Notes: generated from the sequence alone by a model not told the origin. A DNA stretch of 64,000 nt from Verrucomicrobiaceae bacterium (GCA_027489965.1 JAIXZA010000173.1:52244-116243); one strand, 5' to 3'. Counted from the stretch's first letter, positions 44,573 through 53,903 are shown. Numbers and translations are program-made.

Positions 44573-46072
44573 ATGATGCTCACGAAAATTCTCCTCCTCT
44601 TGGTCATTGCCGCCCCCGCGTGGGCATCTGAAATCAAACTCGCAGGCATCTTCACCGATCACACCGTGCTTCAACGCGATAGAGTCTTGCCCGTCTGGGG
44701 TTGGGCAAATCCAAACGAGCAAGTCACCGTCACATTTGCAGCCCAGAGCAAGTCCATCACTGCTGACGCCAATGGCAAATGGTCAGTCAAACTCGATCCA
44801 ATGCCCGCCTCTGCTGAAGGACGTGAGCTTATCATTCAGTCCAAGATCGAGAATCGACAGGCAAAGATCACCGATGTGCTCGTCGGTGATGTCTGGCTCT
44901 GCTCTGGCCAGTCGAACATGCACTTTCAGCTGAAAAGCAATGAGAAAGCACCGGAGGAGATCGCTGCGGCCAACAATCCTGCTCTGCGTTTTTTCACGGT
45001 GGAGCATCAGTTTCTCCAAAAGCCCACCGACAAGGTGAGCGGTGTCTGGAAACCAATTTCGCCAGAGACAGCAGCCGACTGTTCTGCTGTGGCCTATTTC
45101 TTTGGCGCGGCGCTACAGCCGAAGGTGGGCGTGCCGATTGGATTGGTCGTGAGTTCGGTCGGCGGCACACGGATCGAAACTTGGATGCGTTCCGAAACGC
45201 TCGCAGCGACTGGTGAGGGCGGTGCCTTGGTCGAAAAGTGGTCCCATGTTTCGCCTGCCGAGTTCGAGACCATTGGCACCACTTATCGTGAGTTTCAGCG
45301 TCAGCGAGATGAAGTGCATCCGCAGGCCGTGAAGGAGGCAAAAGCCAAAGGGATGAGCCTTCCACCCGCACCGAAGATGCCGAAACAGCGCTGCCACGAC
45401 AGCCCCTGTGCCTTGCACAACGGCATGATCGCACCGCTAGAACCGTTCGCCATTCGCGGTGCCATTTGGTATCAAGGTGAGTCGAACTCCGCTCAGCCAC
45501 GCCCATACGAGAAGCTGCTCCCAGCGATGATCGCCGACTGGCGTCAGGTGTGGGGAAAAGACATGCCCTTTCTCTTCGTGCAGCTCGCCCCTTATCGGGA
45601 CACGCACCCCGCTTTTCGCGAAGCTCAGCAGCGCATATCGCAAGCGACACCGCACACCGCCATGGTCGTTACCACCGATGTGGGCAACGCCAACAACATC
45701 CATCCCACTCGCAAACAACCGGTGGGTGAGAAACTGGCATTGGCCGCCCGCGCTCTGAGTTATGGTGAGCCTATCGAATACTCCGGCCCCGTCTTTAAAA
45801 GCATGAGCATCGAGGGCAATCGAGCAGTGATTTCCTTCACGCACATCGGTGAAGGCCTCATGGCCAAAGACGGTGCGCTCAAAGGCTTCACCATCGCTGG
45901 CGAGAATGGAAAGTTCGTCCCAGCACACGCCGTCATCGAAGGTGATACGGTCGTTGTCACCTCCGACAAGATCACCGACCCAACGACCGTGCGTTACGGC
46001 TGGGCTCAAGTGCCCGAGGTAAATCTCTTCAATCTTGAAGGCCTCCCTGCCGTGCCTTTCACCTCTCAATAA
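44573..46072 (+). CDS. Secreted sialate O-acetylesterase-like carbohydrate esterase
   Basis: A 499-residue SGNH-type esterase with signal peptide (MMLTKILLLLVIAAPAWA). N-terminal beta domain (AGIFTDHTVLQRDRVLPVWG), nucleophile motif GDVWLCSGQSNMHFQL, GLVVSSVGGTRIETWM, AIRGAIWYQGESNS, and a C-terminal beta domain (RYGWAQVPEVNLFNLEGLPA). Family members remove O-acetyl groups from sialic acids or, in plant and algal degraders, from acetylated polysaccharides; the surroundings favour the latter. It begins 18 bp after the GH16 gene and ends 7 bp before the next. Confidence 0.9.
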   Translation: MMLTKILLLLVIAAPAWASEIKLAGIFTDHTVLQRDRVLPVWGWANPNEQVTVTFAAQSKSITADANGKWSVKLDPMPASAEGRELIIQSKIENRQAKITDVLVGDVWLCSGQSNMHFQLKSNEKAPEEIAAANNPALRFFTVEHQFLQKPTDKVSGVWKPISPETAADCSAVAYFFGAALQPKVGVPIGLVVSSVGGTRIETWMRSETLAATGEGGALVEKWSHVSPAEFETIGTTYREFQRQRDEVHPQAVKEAKAKGMSLPPAPKMPKQRCHDSPCALHNGMIAPLEPFAIRGAIWYQGESNSAQPRPYEKLLPAMIADWRQVWGKDMPFLFVQLAPYRDTHPAFREAQQRISQATPHTAMVVTTDVGNANNIHPTRKQPVGEKLALAARALSYGEPIEYSGPVFKSMSIEGNRAVISFTHIGEGLMAKDGALKGFTIAGENGKFVPAHAVIEGDTVVVTSDKITDPTTVRYGWAQVPEVNLFNLEGLPAVPFTSQ

Positions 46073-46079
46073 CAGCTCC

Positions 46080-47612
46080 ATGAAAAGACTCATCACTGCG
46101 GTTCTCATTGCCCTTCATATCACAGTCGCATTCGCTGCTGACTTGAGGATCTATCCGCCTGTTCCGGGCCTTGAAGCATCAGCCCACTATCAGGTCCGCA
46201 TCCGCACCACTGCGGATGGCGCGGAATGGTATAGCGCGTTTGCTTGGCACACAGAGTGCAAGAAGGAAGAGGCCTACTTTGACACGCTGAAGGGCTGGAC
46301 GCACACCTACGTGAACTTTGAGACCTCCGGTCCCGTCGAGATCGAAATCTCTCGCGTCAACGGCCAGCCGATCCGCAGCGCTGCGGTGCATCCCAAGCGG
46401 CACGCATCCAATTGTTCTGTCAAAGATGGCAAGGCATTCGTGAGGCTGGACAAGCCTTGCCTCGTCGCCGTGGACATCGATGGCCAGATGGATGGTCAGG
46501 ACACCGGCAAGGGCTATAACGGACCGCCACTGCATACGATCTCGCTCTTTGCCAATCCGCCGCTCGCAGGCAAGCCCAGCCCAGGTTCACCTGGTGTGCG
46601 CACGGTGAAGCCCGGCGAAAAACCGCCCACTGATGGCGACTGGAACACTCTCTACTTTCTGCCAGGCGTGCATGACATCGGAGCGGGTTTCCCCGTGAAC
46701 GCTCATCGCCAGTATTACATCCCTGGCGATGCCATTGTGTATGGCTCGTTCTTCAATAATGAATGGCCTAACGGTCAAGATATCCGCATTTTCGGCCATG
46801 GCACGTTGTCCGGTGCACGCATCAAGCATGCGAACGCCTTGAAGAAGCTCTTTTCAGGAAACAAGAACGCGAGTCGCAAACCCATCGAGATTTTCGGTGC
46901 CAAAGACACGCGGGTGGAAGGACTCACCATCGCCGATTCCGCCTCGCACTCAGTGATGTTGATCAACGACTACAGCGAAGGACATCCCAACAAAGTCCAA
47001 TGGACCAAGATCTTCACCTGGCGCGCCAATGGCGACGGCATCAATCCGTTTGGCAACACACTCATCGAAGACTGCTTCATCCGCACCCAGGATGACTCAC
47101 TCTATGCCAAAGGCCTCGGCATCCGCCGCGTGGTGTTGTGGAATGATGCCAACGGCTCCTCTTTCGTCCTCAGCGGGCTCTCCAATCGCAAACTCATCGT
47201 CGAAGACTGTGACGTGATCTATTCCCGCGCCAAATGGCATCATTGGAGTGGTGGCCGCGTCTTCAACATGCGTGGAGAAGGTGAGAACCCGGCAGGTGCG
47301 GGAGTCATCTTCCGTAACATCCGCATCTCGGACCCGCGACCCACACTCCAGCAGTTCTTCATCTGCATGACCGTGCCCGAGCCCTATGGCGAGGGCAAAC
47401 GAGGCCCCGGCGACTTATCGGGCATCCTCTTCCAAAACATCTCCATCGCTGCGCCAAGTGTCATCAACGAGCCCCAACTCCTCTGGGGCCAAAAAGATGC
47501 CCGCATCCGTAATCTCATCTTTGAAAACATGACACTAGGCGGCAAACCCGTCACCAGCCCCGACTTTTTCAAAGCGAACGAGTTCGTCGAAAGTCTCAAC
47601 TTTCAGAAATAG
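46080..47612 (+). CDS. Secreted beta-helix glycoside hydrolase, GH28/GH49-like
   Basis: A 510-residue protein with signal peptide (MKRLITAVLIALHITVAFA). Start at 46080 because it opens on the signal peptide; an upstream in-frame codon would overlap the esterase. An N-terminal beta domain (about 20-170) precedes a right-handed beta helix (about 180-500: IRIFGHGTLSGARIKHA, TRVEGLTIADSASHSVMLIN, TWRANGDGINPFGNTLIED, CFIRTQDDSLYAKGLGIRRV). The D-G and Q-D-D positions correspond to acidic residues of clan GH-N (GH28 polygalacturonases, GH49 dextranases). The two-domain layout favours GH49-like architecture. Exact family and substrate uncertain. Confidence 0.75.
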   Translation: MKRLITAVLIALHITVAFAADLRIYPPVPGLEASAHYQVRIRTTADGAEWYSAFAWHTECKKEEAYFDTLKGWTHTYVNFETSGPVEIEISRVNGQPIRSAAVHPKRHASNCSVKDGKAFVRLDKPCLVAVDIDGQMDGQDTGKGYNGPPLHTISLFANPPLAGKPSPGSPGVRTVKPGEKPPTDGDWNTLYFLPGVHDIGAGFPVNAHRQYYIPGDAIVYGSFFNNEWPNGQDIRIFGHGTLSGARIKHANALKKLFSGNKNASRKPIEIFGAKDTRVEGLTIADSASHSVMLINDYSEGHPNKVQWTKIFTWRANGDGINPFGNTLIEDCFIRTQDDSLYAKGLGIRRVVLWNDANGSSFVLSGLSNRKLIVEDCDVIYSRAKWHHWSGGRVFNMRGEGENPAGAGVIFRNIRISDPRPTLQQFFICMTVPEPYGEGKRGPGDLSGILFQNISIAAPSVINEPQLLWGQKDARIRNLIFENMTLGGKPVTSPDFFKANEFVESLNFQK

Positions 47613-47617
47613 TCACC

Positions 47618-49858
47618 ATGATGTTCCTTTCCAAAGCCCAAACCTCAGCCGTCAGAAAGAATGGAATCCCATTTTTTACCGCTAATCTTTTACCGGCTCT
47701 TGTTTTTGCCCTCCATCTTTTTGATAGCTCAGCCAATGCTCTCGAACTCGCCAACGATCGCTCCACAGGTGGCCCCGGCAAATTTGCGGAATCAGAGATC
47801 CGCCGCGAGGCCGCAGCCAAGGGAATCACCGCCAACGTCTCTCTTACCGTTGAAAAGAAGGAGAACGCCCCTGCGCAAAGCTACCGCATCGAACGCGAAG
47901 GCCAAAACATCACGGTGATCGGCACCGATCCAGCCGGAGCCATGTATGGCGGTCTCGACATCGCCGAAGCCATCCGCATAGGGACATTCGACACGCTCAA
48001 GAGCTCAGAAAATAAACCGCACATCGAGAAGCGCGGCATCAAGTTCAACATCCCGCTCGACCTGCGCACGCCGAGTTACACAGACTCCTCCGACGCGGCG
48101 CAGGCGAACATCCCCGAGGTATGGGAGCGCGATTTCTGGATCAGCTACCTCGATGCCATGGCGCGGCATCGCTACAACGTGCTCTCGCTTTGGAGCCTGC
48201 ATCCTTTCCCCTCCATGGTGAAAGTGCCAGAGTTCCCCGAGGTGGCGCTCGACGATGTCTGGCGCACGAAGGCGAAGCTCGACGACAGCTTCAGCTTCTC
48301 CGGCAAAGGCTTTGTCCGTGACGAAATGCTCGCCAATTACGAAGTCGTCAAAAAGGTCACCATCGACGAAAAGATCGAGTTCTGGCGCTGGGTCATGCAG
48401 CAGGCTGCGGATCGAGGCATCAAGCTCTATGTCTTTACCTGGAACGTCTTCACCTACGGAGCCGATGGCAAACACGGCATCACCGACGATATGGGCAATG
48501 ACATCACCAAAGCCTACTTCCGTGCCAGCGTCCGCGAGATGGTAAAAACCTACCCACTGCTCGGCGGTATGGGCATCACTGCAGGCGAAGGCATGCCGCA
48601 TGACATGGAATCGAAGGTGAAAGAAAAGTGGCTCTGGGACACTTACGGCGAAGGCGTGCGCGATGCCTTGAAGCTCGACCCGAAGCGGGACTTTCCCATG
48701 ATCCATCGCTTCCACTGGACCGCGCAAAGCGAGATCCTTGACGCCTTCAAAGACTACCCATGCACCTTTGACTTCAGCTTCAAATACAGCGTGGCGCACA
48801 TGTATTCGATCACCAAACCGATCTTCATCCAGCCGCTGCTCGATGGCATCGCCAAAGGCCGACGCACCTGGCTCACTGTTCGTAATGATGACATCTACAC
48901 CTTCCGTTTTGGCGATCCCGCTTACGCCCGAGAATACATCCTCAACATGCCGCCGCCGGACAAGTTTGCTGGTTTCTACATGGGGCCCGATGGTTACTGC
49001 TGGGGCCGCGAATTCCTGGATCGTCATCCCGCTCCAGGCAAGCGCCCGCTCGTGATGGAGAAGCAGTGGTATTCCTTCATGCTCTGGGGTCGCCTCGCCT
49101 ATGATCCCACGCTGCCCGATTCTCACTTCGAGCGCCTCCTCGCCGCGCGGCATCCCACGGCATCGTCACCCCATCTCTTCAGCGCTCTACAAAGTGCCTC
49201 GCAGGTGATGCCGCTTATTACCCGCTTCTTTTGGGGCGATATCGACCTCAAATGGTTCCCCGAGGCCTGCTGGAGTCATCCACATCATAAAGGCAGCGGC
49301 GGCTTTTACACCGTTCAAAAGTTTATGGAGGGCAGCGCCATGCCTGGTGCTAACGTCCTCTGCATCCGCGACTGGCGTCATCGTCTCATCAACCGTGAAC
49401 CCATGACTGAGACCACGCCGATCGAGATTGCCGAAGCACTCGACGGCGCAGCCGCCAATACTTTTGCTTCGCTCGAATCGCTGCGCGAGTCCGCCAAAAC
49501 CGACCCTGAGCTGCAAAAGAACGTCAACGACTGCGAAGCCCTCGCGCATCTAGGCCGTTACTACGCTGCCAAGATCCGAGGTTCCTGCGCTCTCGCCTTA
49601 TTTGACTCCAGCAGTGATAAGATCGAGTACACCGCCGCACTGCGCTACCTTAATGATGCCCTCATTCACTGGAAGCAATACGCCTCCATCCGCGATGCCA
49701 ACTATGTCCCAGCTCTCTACAATCGCCTCGGCTACGTGGACATCACTGGCATCACCAAACAAGTCGCCGCCGACATCGGCATCGCCAAGAACTGGAAACC
49801 CGGCAGCCTTAAAGACGACGGCAAACGTGCTGGTCTCGGCAAGAATTTCCGAGAGTAG
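47618..49858 (+). CDS. Large secreted glycosidase-like protein, GH20/GH67-type fold
   Basis: A 746-residue protein with an N-terminal hydrophobic signal (NLLPALVFALHLFDSSANA). Residues about 50-140 look like the GH20/GH67 N-terminal alpha/beta domain (QSYRIEREGQNITVIGTDPA, GAMYGGLDIAEAIR). A TIM-barrel-like part follows (KRGIKFNIPLDLRTP, RHRYNVLSLWSLHPFPSM, GIKLYVFTWNVFTYG, LGGMGITAGEGMPHD with candidate acid Glu, FAGFYMGPDGYCWGREF) and a helical C-terminal region from about 590. This resembles alpha-glucuronidase/beta-hexosaminidase relatives, but I cannot fix a family. Starts 6 bp after the beta-helix gene: last member of the locus. Confidence 0.7.
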   Translation: MMFLSKAQTSAVRKNGIPFFTANLLPALVFALHLFDSSANALELANDRSTGGPGKFAESEIRREAAAKGITANVSLTVEKKENAPAQSYRIEREGQNITVIGTDPAGAMYGGLDIAEAIRIGTFDTLKSSENKPHIEKRGIKFNIPLDLRTPSYTDSSDAAQANIPEVWERDFWISYLDAMARHRYNVLSLWSLHPFPSMVKVPEFPEVALDDVWRTKAKLDDSFSFSGKGFVRDEMLANYEVVKKVTIDEKIEFWRWVMQQAADRGIKLYVFTWNVFTYGADGKHGITDDMGNDITKAYFRASVREMVKTYPLLGGMGITAGEGMPHDMESKVKEKWLWDTYGEGVRDALKLDPKRDFPMIHRFHWTAQSEILDAFKDYPCTFDFSFKYSVAHMYSITKPIFIQPLLDGIAKGRRTWLTVRNDDIYTFRFGDPAYAREYILNMPPPDKFAGFYMGPDGYCWGREFLDRHPAPGKRPLVMEKQWYSFMLWGRLAYDPTLPDSHFERLLAARHPTASSPHLFSALQSASQVMPLITRFFWGDIDLKWFPEACWSHPHHKGSGGFYTVQKFMEGSAMPGANVLCIRDWRHRLINREPMTETTPIEIAEALDGAAANTFASLESLRESAKTDPELQKNVNDCEALAHLGRYYAAKIRGSCALALFDSSSDKIEYTAALRYLNDALIHWKQYASIRDANYVPALYNRLGYVDITGITKQVAADIGIAKNWKPGSLKDDGKRAGLGKNFRE

Positions 49859-49877
49859 CCCAAAAGGGGAGACATCT

Positions 49878-50082
49878 TTGTCATTCCTTCACTCAATGCT
49901 GCCGAGAACACGAAGCCAAACATCATTTTGTCCTCCTCGATGACTTGGGTTGGGGACAGTTACAGGGCTACAATCCAACCTCTGTCTTGTGCACGCCAAA
50001 TCTCGACAAGCTCGCGGGGCTGGGCCAAAATCTTGGGTGCTGTCTGCGGAATCCGACACACCATTTGCTGAGATTTGAGTGA
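49878..50082 (+). pseudogene. Sulfatase N-terminal remnant with frameshift
   Basis: One frame reads end-of-signal-peptide-like FVIPSLNAAENTKPNIIL (about 49878-49930); the continuation is in another frame, VLLDDLGWGQLQGYNPTS then VLCTPNLDKLAGLGQ (49930-50029). Together they reproduce the opening of an S1 sulfatase (KPNII-V-DDLGWG...TPNLDKLA), but the frame is broken at about 49930 and the sequence stops before the CxPxR active site. The intact sulfatase at 50109 begins just downstream. This fills the gap between the polysaccharide locus and the sulfatase run. Confidence 0.75.
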
Positions 50083-50108
50083 AAGCATTGCGTTTCAGAG
50101 GGCGAACC

Positions 50109-51530
50109 ATGAAACCAACCCTTCGTCTTTTAGCAGCTCTGCTATCGGTAACAACAGCCACATTTGCTGCCAAGCCCAACATCCTGCACATTCATGCCGA
50201 CGATCATCGTGCTGACGGCTTGCATGCACTTGGCAATCCGATGCTCCAGACACCGAATCTCGACTCCCTCGTCGAGCGCGGTATGACTTTCACGCGCTGT
50301 TACACGATGGGCTCTATGATTGGGGCTGTCTGCACGCCGAGCCGCACCATGATGCTGACGGGCCGCTCCTGGCAGCGCATTCCTGGTGCTCCTTCAGCCG
50401 CCCCAAATGCGAAGGACGTCTCCACCTATATGCCGCGTGTCATGCAAGCGGCTGGCTATCAAACCATGCACATGGGCAAGTATGGCAATGGCTTTCCGGT
50501 TGGGCTCAAAGAGTATGAGTCCAGCCTCAAAGACGATGCTCATGGCAAGACCGCCGATGACGACCGAGCGCATGGCAGCCAGCGACTCGCGGACCACGCG
50601 ATCGAGTTCCTAAAGACAAAGACAGGCAACAGAGAATCCAAGCCCTTCTACATCTACCTCGCGCCGCCCGTGCCTCATGATCCGCGTTCTGCCGAGCCGC
50701 GCTTCCACGCGCTCTATGATCCGACCAAAGTCACTCTTTCGTCCGCCTTCATGCCTCAACATCCCTTCGACAATGGTGAGATGACCGTGCGCGATGAAAA
50801 GCTCGCCCCATGGCCGCGAACGGAGGCAGATACGAAGCAGCAACTCGCCAATTACTATGCCTGCATCACGGGACTCGATCATCACATTGGTCGTATCTTT
50901 GCTGAGCTGAAGGCGAGCGGTCAGTGGGAGAACACCATCATCGTTTACAGCAGTGACAATGGTCTCTCAATGGGCGACCACGGCCTCTTTGGAAAACAGA
51001 ACCTCTATGAGTTCGGCGGCATGCACGTGCCCTGCATCATCGCGGGCCCGGGTGTTGCCAAAGGAAAAAGTGAAGCTCTGATCTACCTCATGGATCTCTT
51101 TTCGACCTTCGCCGAGTTCGCCGGCGCGCCCGTTCCCGAAGGCGTCGAAGGCAAAAGCATCGTCCCGATCCTGAGTGGCAAGCAAAACAAAGTCCGCGAC
51201 GTGCTCTACACCGGCTATCGTCACTGCCAGCGCTCCATTCGCGACGACCGCTGGAAACTCATCCGCTACCCGCTTGTAGATCGCACACAGCTCTTTGATC
51301 TCAGCATTGATGCGCATGAGTTGAACAACCTCGCTGACAAGCCCGAGCATGCGGCAAAAATCACTGAGTTAATGGCCCTGCTGCAAAAGGAAATGACTGC
51401 CCACGCCGACGTCTCACCGTTGACGGTGCCCAATCCAGTGCCCGCCGAGTGGACCCCACCCGCCTCAGACAGCGAATCCAGCAAGAAGCCCAAAGTGAAG
51501 TCGGCCAAGCGAATCAGAGTCGATAGCTAA
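50109..51530 (+). CDS. Secreted sulfatase (S1 family)
   Basis: A 473-residue sulfatase. ATG at 50109 gives the signal MKPTLRLLAALLSVTTATFA; an upstream in-frame GTG (50079) adds ten residues inside the preceding remnant. Metal ligands in ILHIHADDHRADGL, formylglycine motif C75-T-P-S-R79 (GAVCTPSRTMMLTGR), TMHMGKYGNGFP, IVYSSDNGLSMGDHGLFGKQ. Closest in style to sulfatases of the arylsulfatase A / iduronate-type group; substrate unknown. C-terminal Lys-rich tail (SSKKPKVKSAKRIRVDS). First of a run of five intact sulfatases. Confidence 0.9.
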   Translation: MKPTLRLLAALLSVTTATFAAKPNILHIHADDHRADGLHALGNPMLQTPNLDSLVERGMTFTRCYTMGSMIGAVCTPSRTMMLTGRSWQRIPGAPSAAPNAKDVSTYMPRVMQAAGYQTMHMGKYGNGFPVGLKEYESSLKDDAHGKTADDDRAHGSQRLADHAIEFLKTKTGNRESKPFYIYLAPPVPHDPRSAEPRFHALYDPTKVTLSSAFMPQHPFDNGEMTVRDEKLAPWPRTEADTKQQLANYYACITGLDHHIGRIFAELKASGQWENTIIVYSSDNGLSMGDHGLFGKQNLYEFGGMHVPCIIAGPGVAKGKSEALIYLMDLFSTFAEFAGAPVPEGVEGKSIVPILSGKQNKVRDVLYTGYRHCQRSIRDDRWKLIRYPLVDRTQLFDLSIDAHELNNLADKPEHAAKITELMALLQKEMTAHADVSPLTVPNPVPAEWTPPASDSESSKKPKVKSAKRIRVDS

Positions 51531-51589
51531 TTGAGCCGCGAGGAATATGTCGATTCACGCGCGAACTGATTGCCCAACCAAGCCCTCTT

Positions 51590-53632
51590 TTGAAACCGAC
51601 CCTCACTCTCTTTGCCGCATTGCTGCTAGCTCCTATCGCTGGATTAGCCGCCGCTCAGACTTCTAAACCCAACATCCTCCTCATCCTTGCCGATGACATG
51701 GGATTTTCGGACCTTGGCTGTTATGGCGGTGAGATCGCGACGCCGAATTTGGATCGGCTTGCAGCGGGAGGTCTACGTTTCACTTCCTTCTACAATTCCG
51801 CGAAGTGCGAGCCGACACGCGCCTCCCTGATGAGCGGCCAGTATTGGCAGGATTGTGGACTCGGCGTGAAACGCGGACTGACGATGGGCCAGGCGATGAA
51901 GTCGGCGGGCTACGACACATTCGCTCTGGGCAAGTGGCACCTTGACGGGAATCCATTTCAGCGTGGCTTCGATCATTACTTTGGGCATCTCGGCGGCGGC
52001 AGTGATTACTTCAAAGGTAGCCCGTCGCATCGTCTCGACGACAAGCCATTCAAGCCCGCGAACGATGGCAAGTTTTACACCACCGATGCCAATGCGGATT
52101 ACGCGATCAAATTCATCGGCGAGGCTCACGCGCAGAATCCCGATAAACCGTTTTTTACCTATCTTGCCTTCAATGCACCGCACGCGTCTCTTCAGGCGTG
52201 GCCAGAGGACATCGCCAAGTATCGCGGTAAGTATCGCATCGGCTGGGACAAGCTGCGCGAGCAGCGGTATCAAAGGCAAATCGAGCTTGGTATCACAAAA
52301 AAGGAATGGGTGCTCTCGCCGCGACCCGACACGATCCCTGCGTGGGATTCGCTGACGGACGCAGAGAAGGATTTTGAAGACGCACGAATGGCCGTCTTTG
52401 CCGCGCAGGTGGACCGGATGGATCAGGCCATCGGCCGCGTGTTGGCGAAGATCCAAGAACTCGGCGAGGAAGAAAACACACTCGTACTCTTCCTCAGTGA
52501 CAACGGCGCTAGTCCCTATGATCACGGTAAAATCAGTGATCGCCAAATCGAGCCGCTGCTCGATGGCAGCAGCCACCTCGGCTACGGACTCGGGTGGGCC
52601 AATGCAAGCGCGACTCCCTTCCGCCACTACAAGCGCAACATGTTCAATGGCGGCAGTATCACGGCTTGCATTGCCGCGTGGCCCGCTGTGGTGAAGCAAC
52701 GCGGCAGCATCACCGATCAAAGGGCTCACATCATTGATCTCATGGCAACCATCGTGGATGTGGGCGGCGGACCATGGCCAGCTGAGTTCGGAGGGGAGAA
52801 GATCGCACCACTGCCGGGCAAGAGCCTTCGCCCGATTCTCCTTGGCGAACAGCAGGTGCCGCACGAGACGCTTTACTTTCAGCTCTTCGATCATCGTGCC
52901 GTGATCGCAGGCAACATGAAGCTCGTCTCTGATTGGGGGCGCCCGTGGGAGTTATTCAATCTCGCAGCCGACCGCACCGAACTTCATGATCTCACGAAAA
53001 CCCAGCCCGATCAGGTTGCTCGTCTTGAGAAGCTCTGGAATACTTGGTCAGAGCAAACAAACACACGGGTCCACAGCGCTGGAGGCGAGCCCATTTACCG
53101 ACATCAAATGGATGAGCATGAAAAGTTTCGCGGTGGTGGCACAGACACCAGTGATGATGAGATGAAGAAGCCTGGGCGTAGGACGAAGGCCAAAAAAGCG
53201 GATGCGCAAACTCCCTCGCCGATGCCAGTCGCTCAGGTTAAGCCCATCCGCGCTCGCATTGACACCACGCTCGTGATTGAAAAACAACAACTCATCATCA
53301 CCAGCACCGGAGATAATCCAGGATTGACTTTCGACGCGTCGGACATCAAAACCGCCGGCCCCTACACGCTCACGTTTCGCCTTCAAAGCAGCGCCAGTGG
53401 CGACGGCGAAATCTATTGGACCACCGACGTGAAAACCGCGCTGCCCAAGGGCGAGCGCCAAACTTTCAAAGTCACGCATGACGGCCAGTGGCACGACATC
53501 GTGCTCAATGTCACCGAATCCAAAGTCCTCCACGCCCTGCGCCTCGATCCCTGCGCGGGCAAAGGCATCGTGCGTCTCGATTCACTACGACTCAAAGACT
53601 CGACCGGTAAGACCCTGAAACAATGGCCCTAA
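51590..53632 (+). CDS. Secreted arylsulfatase with C-terminal beta-sandwich domain
   Basis: A 680-residue sulfatase. A TTG start at 51590 is required for the signal peptide (KPTLTLFAALLLAPIAGLAA), which parallels MKPTLRLLAALLS of the gene just upstream; the next in-frame ATG lies inside the catalytic domain. Active site C73-E-P-T-R77 (KCEPTRASLMSGQY), metal ligands ILADDMGFSDLGC and LFLSDNGASPYDHG. After about residue 510 comes a Lys-rich linker (KKPGRRTKAKKADAQ) and a 120-residue beta sandwich (LTFDASDIKTAGPYTLTFRL, HDIVLNVTESKVLHALRLDP), probably binding carbohydrate. Confidence 0.88.
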   Translation: MKPTLTLFAALLLAPIAGLAAAQTSKPNILLILADDMGFSDLGCYGGEIATPNLDRLAAGGLRFTSFYNSAKCEPTRASLMSGQYWQDCGLGVKRGLTMGQAMKSAGYDTFALGKWHLDGNPFQRGFDHYFGHLGGGSDYFKGSPSHRLDDKPFKPANDGKFYTTDANADYAIKFIGEAHAQNPDKPFFTYLAFNAPHASLQAWPEDIAKYRGKYRIGWDKLREQRYQRQIELGITKKEWVLSPRPDTIPAWDSLTDAEKDFEDARMAVFAAQVDRMDQAIGRVLAKIQELGEEENTLVLFLSDNGASPYDHGKISDRQIEPLLDGSSHLGYGLGWANASATPFRHYKRNMFNGGSITACIAAWPAVVKQRGSITDQRAHIIDLMATIVDVGGGPWPAEFGGEKIAPLPGKSLRPILLGEQQVPHETLYFQLFDHRAVIAGNMKLVSDWGRPWELFNLAADRTELHDLTKTQPDQVARLEKLWNTWSEQTNTRVHSAGGEPIYRHQMDEHEKFRGGGTDTSDDEMKKPGRRTKAKKADAQTPSPMPVAQVKPIRARIDTTLVIEKQQLIITSTGDNPGLTFDASDIKTAGPYTLTFRLQSSASGDGEIYWTTDVKTALPKGERQTFKVTHDGQWHDIVLNVTESKVLHALRLDPCAGKGIVRLDSLRLKDSTGKTLKQWP

Positions 53633-53647
53633 TTTCAGGCTGATCTC

Positions 53648-53882
53648 ATGAAAAACTTCATCACTCTCCTGCTCTCGCTCACTCTTGCCTTTTCCGTCCA
53701 CGTAACTGAGCAAAGGCCCAACATGATCTTCATTCCTCGTGGCAAAGGCTGAGGCCCTGATGGCCAGCGCCCGGACGGAGAGCGCTGAGTTCCCTTGGCG
53801 AATGCGCTCCCTGGCCAAAACCAAGGCCGCAAAGGCCAAGAAGAAGTCCGACAAAAAGAACAGCGCACCCAAAGCCAATTGA
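53648..53882 (+). pseudogene. Sulfatase collapsed by a large internal deletion
   Basis: Starts with a normal signal peptide and first strand, MKNFITLLLSLTLAFSVHV then TEQRPNMIFIPRGKG, followed by a stop. Overlapping in another frame (from the GTG at 53739) is the end of a sulfatase: VAKAEALMASARTESAEFPW then a Lys-rich tail KAKKKSDKKNSAPKAN and a stop at 53880-53882. About 30 N-terminal residues are thus joined to about 45 C-terminal ones, with the catalytic core missing and the frame changed at the joint. It fills the gap between two intact sulfatase genes. Confidence 0.78.
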
Positions 53883-53903
53883 TCAGTTCGGTCACACATT
53901 CGC

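Noticed and set aside
48005..49153. A 382-codon minus-strand open frame
   Set aside because: Antisense to the large glycosidase-like gene; no motif, no promoter and no partner gene.
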